A stretch of DNA of 8,198 nucleotides from Spirochaetota bacterium (GTDB lineage Bacteria; Spirochaetota; UBA4802; UB4802), in assembly GCA_029548025.1 (NCBI GenBank), contig JAKPOE010000073.1, positions 1 through 8,198 of the forward strand, given 5' to 3'. The translations under genes were made by a program, and so were the position numbers. Under the pieces are notes generated by a model that searched no databases, had not been told where the DNA came from, and worked only from the letters and a program-made list of their open reading frames with translations. Below are positions 4,764 to 8,198 of the stretch, one piece after another. Numbering within the stretch: position 1 is the stretch's first letter; the number at the start of each line of letters is the position of its first letter.

Positions 4764-6122
4764 CTATCCCTGCATTGCTTTAAAAAATGCTCTATTATTT
4801 TTTGTACTGCGCATTTTCTCAATTAAAAATTCCATGGATTCCGTTGAACTCATAGACGATAATACTTTTCGCAAAATCCATATTTTATTAAGTTCTTCTG
4901 CATCTACAAGCAACTCTTCCTTACGGGTTCCGGACTTGTTAATATCGATTGCGGGGAATATTCTTCGATCAGCTAATTTTCTGTCAAGCACGATTTCACA
5001 GTTTCCAGTACCTTTAAATTCCTCAAATATTACTTCGTCCATACGGCTGCCAGTTTCTATAAGTGCTGTTGCTATGATGGTTAAGCTCCCACCGCCTTCT
5101 ATATTACGGGCTGCACCAAAAAAACGTTTTGGTTTATGCAGGGCATTGGAATCCACCCCACCGGAAAGTATCTTTCCGCTTGTTGGCACCACCTGGTTGT
5201 ATGCTCGTGCTAAACGGGTAATCGAATCAAGTAGTATAACAACATCTTTTTTATGCTCAACAAGGCGCTTTGCCTTTTCAAGTACCATCTCACTAACCTG
5301 AACATGGCGTGATGCAGGTTCGTCAAACGTTGATGAAATAACTTCACCTTTGACCGAACGTTCCATATCTGTAACCTCTTCAGGACGCTCATCAATGAGC
5401 AATACAATCAAGATAATATCGGGATTGTTTGTGGTAATAGCATTTGCAATTTTTTGTAAGATAATGGTTTTGCCGGTACGCGGGGGTGCAACGATAAGTG
5501 CACGTTGACCCATGCCAATAGGTGCTATGATGTTCAGAATACGCATATCAATCTCTTCAGGTGTTGTTTCAAGGTTAATCCGTGTTTCGGGATATAATGG
5601 CGTAAGGTTATCAAAAAGGACCCTGTTCTGCAATTTTTCAGGATTTTCGTAATTGACGGCTTCTATCCTTAAAAGGGCAAAAAAGCGTTCATTATCTTTC
5701 GGTGGGCGAATCTGCCCTGCAACAGTATCACCAGTTCGTAATCCAAAAAGCCGTATCTGAGAAGGGGAAACATATATATCGTCTGGTCCTGGAAGGTAAC
5801 TATAGTTTGGCGATCTTAGAAAACCATACCCATCATTAAGAACTTCGATAACACCGCTGGAAAATATTAATCCGCTCCGCTCAGTTTGAGCTTTTAAAAT
5901 TTCAAAAATCAAATCCTGCTTTTTTAGTCCGGAAATTCCTTCAATACCCATTGATCGGGCAATTTCCATGAGAGCACTTATTGTTTTTGATTTAAGTTCA
6001 GCTAAGTCTAAACGACCTTCTTGAATAGTTCCATTATTATTTTTTCTTGAATAATCTCCGTTTCCGTTTTTTCGGTTATTATTATTATTCTTTTCAGTAG
6101 TTTCATTGGACACTTTTGTCAT
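4764..6122 (-). CDS. rho: Transcription termination factor Rho
   Basis: Rho is the hexameric RNA-dependent ATPase that ends transcription at unstructured C-rich RNA. The 452 residues exceed the E. coli protein (419) mainly through a polar N-terminal stretch rich in Asn, Lys and Gly (about residues 9-35, with five Asn in a row). Then follow the Rho N helix bundle ([20 protein letters not shown]), the cold-shock-like primary RNA-binding domain with GYGFLRSP (98-105), Walker A APPRTGKT (212-219), catalytic [12 protein letters not shown] (242-253, Glu245), Walker [17 protein letters not shown] (294-309), and the Q-loop/R-loop region [21 protein letters not shown] with IETGSRMDE. All key residues appear intact. 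AAAGGTG lies just before ATG 6122, supporting the start. First gene of rho-rpmE; a TATAAT-like -10 on the minus strand (6145-6140) is close upstream but has no good -35. Confidence 0.98.
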   Translation of the reverse strand: MTKVSNETTEKNNNNNRKNGNGDYSRKNNNGTIQEGRLDLAELKSKTISALMEIARSMGIEGISGLKKQDLIFEILKAQTERSGLIFSSGVIEVLNDGYGFLRSPNYSYLPGPDDIYVSPSQIRLFGLRTGDTVAGQIRPPKDNERFFALLRIEAVNYENPEKLQNRVLFDNLTPLYPETRINLETTPEEIDMRILNIIAPIGMGQRALIVAPPRTGKTIILQKIANAITTNNPDIILIVLLIDERPEEVTDMERSVKGEVISSTFDEPASRHVQVSEMVLEKAKRLVEHKKDVVILLDSITRLARAYNQVVPTSGKILSGGVDSNALHKPKRFFGAARNIEGGGSLTIIATALIETGSRMDEVIFEEFKGTGNCEIVLDRKLADRRIFPAIDINKSGTRKEELLVDAEELNKIWILRKVLSSMSSTESMEFLIEKMRSTKNNRAFFKAMQG

Positions 6123-6207
6123 AAATCACCTTTTGATACATTATACTTTATAATAGTCAACTGTCCTTTATGTTATTGAGAAACAAGGGCATATTTGCTT
6201 ACTTGGT

Positions 6208-6222
6208 GTGTAATTGTTACAC
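6208..6222. promoter_or_regulatory. Palindrome GTGTAA-TTG-TTACAC upstream of rho, possible operator
   Basis: Perfect 6-base arms around a 3-base centre, 86 bases upstream of the rho start codon. The GTGTA/TACAC core matches the two palindromes at 4362-4378 and 4394-4410, though centre lengths differ (3, 7 and 5 bases). A shared regulator for rho and the sigma gene is possible but unproven. Confidence 0.4.
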
Positions 6223-6297
6223 TAATAGCGTTATAAAAAAAACTCATGGCAGTGTGTGAAATCGTAATTAGTTAATAAAATACTTTGAACACTTCTA

Positions 6298-6352
6298 AAA
6301 ACTGTTTTTCGTTTGATGACAAACAATTAAAACAATTGGGAAAAGCAGTTTT
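6298..6352. repeat. Structured inverted repeat with two internal hairpins
   Basis: AAAACTGTTTTTC (6298-6310) pairs with GAAAAGCAGTTTT (6340-6352) over 13 positions, with a single T/G position that would be a G-U wobble in plus-strand RNA. Inside it, GTTTG-ATGA-CAAAC (6311-6324) forms one hairpin and AATT-AAAAC-AATT (6325-6337) a weak second one, giving a three-way junction shape. No T-run follows. It could be a leader or small RNA structure, a protein-binding cruciform, or a small dispersed palindromic element. Confidence 0.5.
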
Positions 6353-6697
6353 ACGAATATGTTATTACCACACGGGTATTAAAGAATTAAAGATTTAGAT
6401 ATCCCCTTATACCTGTAATAAAGCATTTCATATTGTGTTGTTTTTACTATGTTATTAAATATTAACGTCATGATAAAATATATGTTTAGCTTTTTAATAA
6501 TCCACTGTATCCGGGCAGGATAATAATGTTGAATGAACTATTCTCCCTTAAATATACTATAAAAAAACAAATATGCCACAAAAAAATAAAATATTTTTTT
6601 ATTTTTTACCACCCTATACCATAATACAATTTCGTCAAGAAAAAATGTAAAAATTAGGAATAGATGTAAATATTTTACAAATCATACATAATTTTTG

Positions 6698-6725
6698 TTG
6701 CAAATGTATGGCTACTCTGTATATA
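6698..6725 (+). promoter_or_regulatory. Probable lysC-ddl promoter
   Basis: TTGCAA (6698-6703), a 16-base spacer and TATATA (6720-6725), about 43 bases before the lysC ATG. The hexamers fit a housekeeping sigma promoter reasonably and the position is right, but AT-rich surroundings make chance matches common. Confidence 0.4.
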
Positions 6726-6768
6726 GCGCACTGTGTTGATTAATTTTTGATAGAAAGGTACAATAATT

Positions 6769-7986
6769 ATGAAGCTCATTGTCCAGAAATATGGTGGCAC
6801 ATCGGTTGGGACAGTTGAACGAATTAAATCTGTAGCATCAAGAATAAAGCGATATGTAGAAAATGGTTATTCGGTGGTTGTAGTTGTTTCAGCAATGGGC
6901 AAAACAACTGACCAGCTGATTGACCTTGCAAAACAGATAACACAAAATCCGGATAAGCGCGAGATGGATATGTTGCTTTCCACAGGGGAACAGATATCAA
7001 CTGCGTTGCTTGCTATGGCTTTACATAACAGCGGTATTAATGCAATATCATATACCGGCTCACAGGTTAAATTAATTACTGATGGAAACTTTTCAAACGC
7101 ACGAATCCAGAGCATTTCTACTGATAGGATTAAAAAATCACTGGAAGAAAGCAAGGTGGTTATTGTAGCCGGGTTTCAGGGAATAGATCAGGAGGAGAAT
7201 ATAACAACGCTTGGTAGGGGCGGCTCGGATACTTCAGCAGTAGCACTTGCAACAGTGCTGGGAACACGCGATTGTGAAATTTATACCGATGTGGATGGTG
7301 TTTTTACTGCTGATCCACGGATTGTTCCCAACACAAAAAAATTGAATGAAATAAGCTATGAAGAGATGCTGGAATTAGCCCGGCTTGGTGCAGGCGTGTT
7401 GCATTCCAGGTCGGTAGAATTTGCCAAAAAGTATACTATACGATTACATGTTAGGTCAAGTTTTAATGATGATAGGGGGACAATTGTAATGCCACGAGAG
7501 GAGATGATGGAAAAATTTGTCATAAGCGGTGTAACATCAAAAGATGATGAAGCAAAGATTACCATACGGGATATCCCCGACAGGCCAGGCGTTGCTTCCA
7601 TGCTGTTTGGTGAATTGGGTAAACAAAAGATCTATGTCAACATGATAGTGCAATCAACAGGGAAAGATGGCAAGGCATCTATCTCTTTTACAGTATTAAA
7701 AAATGATCTTAAAAAGGCATTAGAAATATGTAAAGGATTACAAGCAACAATGGGTGCAACCGGCATTGATTATAAGGAAAATATTGCAATAGTGAGTGCA
7801 GTTGGTGTTGGGATGCTGTCATCGTGGGGTGTTGCAGGACGCATATTTGATGTGCTGTTTAAACATAACATTAACATTGAGATGATATCAACTTCGGAGA
7901 TTGGCATATCATGTGTTATTGATTCAATGTATTCAGAGTTAGCGGTTAAAGCTATTCATAAAGAATTTATTGAAGACAATGAATAA
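6769..7986 (+). CDS. lysC: Aspartate kinase (aspartokinase), monofunctional with tandem ACT domains
   Basis: Catalyses ATP-dependent phosphorylation of L-aspartate, the first step towards lysine, diaminopimelate, threonine and methionine. The 405 residues match LysC of the B. subtilis aspartokinase II type (408). Kinase domain: KYGGTSVG (7-14), STGEQIS (71-77), [15 protein letters not shown] (147-161), [14 protein letters not shown] (172-185), [13 protein letters not shown] (207-219). The C-terminal half has two ACT domains (about 260-325 with DIPDRPGVA; about 338-400 with [15 protein letters not shown] and [12 protein letters not shown]), the usual site of feedback by lysine and/or threonine. 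No homoserine dehydrogenase is fused. GAAAGG at 6753-6758 lies 10 bases before the ATG. A possible internal start at Met241 could give a separate regulatory subunit. Its last bases overlap ddl. Confidence 0.97.
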   Translation: MKLIVQKYGGTSVGTVERIKSVASRIKRYVENGYSVVVVVSAMGKTTDQLIDLAKQITQNPDKREMDMLLSTGEQISTALLAMALHNSGINAISYTGSQVKLITDGNFSNARIQSISTDRIKKSLEESKVVIVAGFQGIDQEENITTLGRGGSDTSAVALATVLGTRDCEIYTDVDGVFTADPRIVPNTKKLNEISYEEMLELARLGAGVLHSRSVEFAKKYTIRLHVRSSFNDDRGTIVMPREEMMEKFVISGVTSKDDEAKITIRDIPDRPGVASMLFGELGKQKIYVNMIVQSTGKDGKASISFTVLKNDLKKALEICKGLQATMGATGIDYKENIAIVSAVGVGMLSSWGVAGRIFDVLFKHNINIEMISTSEIGISCVIDSMYSELAVKAIHKEFIEDNE

Positions 7987-8198
7987 TAAAAAAGATACGG
8001 TTCACAGCAACCAAAAAAAGGCAGTAACAAAGAGGTTGTGGCTTGGCATCATCTATGGTGGAAAAAGTGGCGAACATGATGTATCACGATGTTCTGCAGC
8101 ATCCATTGCTGAGGTTGCCAGTAAAAAATATGAGGTTGTATGTATAGGCATTACCCGTGATGGGCGCTGGTATGTACAAAATGCCATACACATTGACA
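7979..8198 (+). CDS. ddl: D-alanine--D-alanine ligase, N-terminal part, runs out of window
   Basis: Ddl joins two D-alanines with ATP to make the dipeptide that caps the peptidoglycan stem. The frame starts with an ATG that overlaps the lysC stop by 8 bases and is still open at the window end (73 full codons). After a basic, polar leader of about 20 residues comes [15 protein letters not shown] (22-36), the Ddl N-terminal signature; Glu32 aligns with Glu15 of E. coli DdlB, which contacts the first D-alanine. [26 protein letters not shown] (39-64, given in parts: [22 protein letters not shown]) continues the match. Ligases of this family are about 300-370 residues, so most of the ATP-grasp domain lies outside. 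No clear ribosome site precedes the ATG, which suggests translational coupling to lysC. Confidence 0.93.
   Translation, partial: MNNKKDTVHSNQKKAVTKRLWLGIIYGGKSGEHDVSRCSAASIAEVASKKYEVVCIGITRDGRWYVQNAIHID

Larger units (their letters stand above)
6123..6768. other. Long AT-rich divergent intergenic region between rho and lysC
   Basis: 646 bases without a credible gene on either strand. It separates divergent rho (minus) and lysC (plus), so both promoters should lie here. It holds a GTGTAA-TTG-TTACAC palindrome (6208-6222), a 55-base structured inverted repeat (6298-6352), an almost pure A/T palindromic run at about 6580-6607, and a plausible lysC promoter (6698-6725). I looked for a lysine riboswitch ahead of lysC and did not recognise its conserved core. 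Confidence 0.7.

Noticed and set aside
4834..5301. 155-residue plus-strand frame
   Set aside because: Antisense to the highly conserved Rho ATPase domain with no family features.
6400..6768. Lysine riboswitch ahead of lysC
   Set aside because: I could not find the conserved purine-rich core or the paired arms of the L-box; the leader is mostly A/T.
6867..7601. Minus-strand frames within lysC
   Set aside because: They are antisense to intact aspartokinase motifs and have no recognisable content.
1..8198. tRNA, rRNA, insertion sequence or defence-system genes
   Set aside because: No cloverleaf, rRNA segment, transposase or recombinase motif was seen; all long frames are housekeeping or flagellar genes.

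Overview
This window is an AT-rich piece of a bacterial chromosome, most likely from a spirochaete (Spirochaetota). Three things point that way. The flagellar hook protein FlgE carries the Lys/Cys/Asn arrangement used for the spirochaete-specific lysinoalanine cross-link. rho is followed by rpmE, as in Treponema and Borrelia. FlgD is short and directly precedes FlgE. I cannot name the genus from sequence alone.

Layout: (1) 1-1902, plus strand: the end of a flagellar operon, flgD (5' end outside the window) and flgE. (2) 1868-2178: a 78-bp tandem array that repeats the last codons of flgE plus a GC-rich hairpin, closed by a canonical intrinsic terminator. (3) 2446-3151, minus strand: the two ends of a YtcJ-type metal-dependent amidohydrolase joined out of frame, a pseudogene that has lost its middle. 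(4) 3195-4064, minus strand: a 278-residue group 2-like sigma-70 factor with a strong terminator. (5) 4080-4526: AT-rich spacer with paired GTGTA...TACAC palindromes. (6) 4527-6122, minus strand: rho then rpmE, a transcription terminator plus ribosomal protein operon. (7) 6123-6768: a 646-bp non-coding divergent region with another GTGTAA...TTACAC palindrome and a highly structured inverted repeat. (8) 6769-8198, plus strand: lysC (aspartate kinase) overlapping the start of ddl (D-Ala-D-Ala ligase), a likely cell-wall precursor/amino-acid operon running out of the window.

How the genes work together: FlgD caps and FlgE builds the hook of the (in spirochaetes, periplasmic) flagellum. The sigma factor and Rho act at the start and end of transcription. 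LysC feeds the diaminopimelate/lysine branch and Ddl makes the D-Ala-D-Ala end of peptidoglycan, so their overlap is functionally sensible. I do not see a complete new multi-gene system. The unusual items are the flgE-tail/hairpin tandem array, the shared palindromes, the structured intergenic repeat, and the gutted amidohydrolase.
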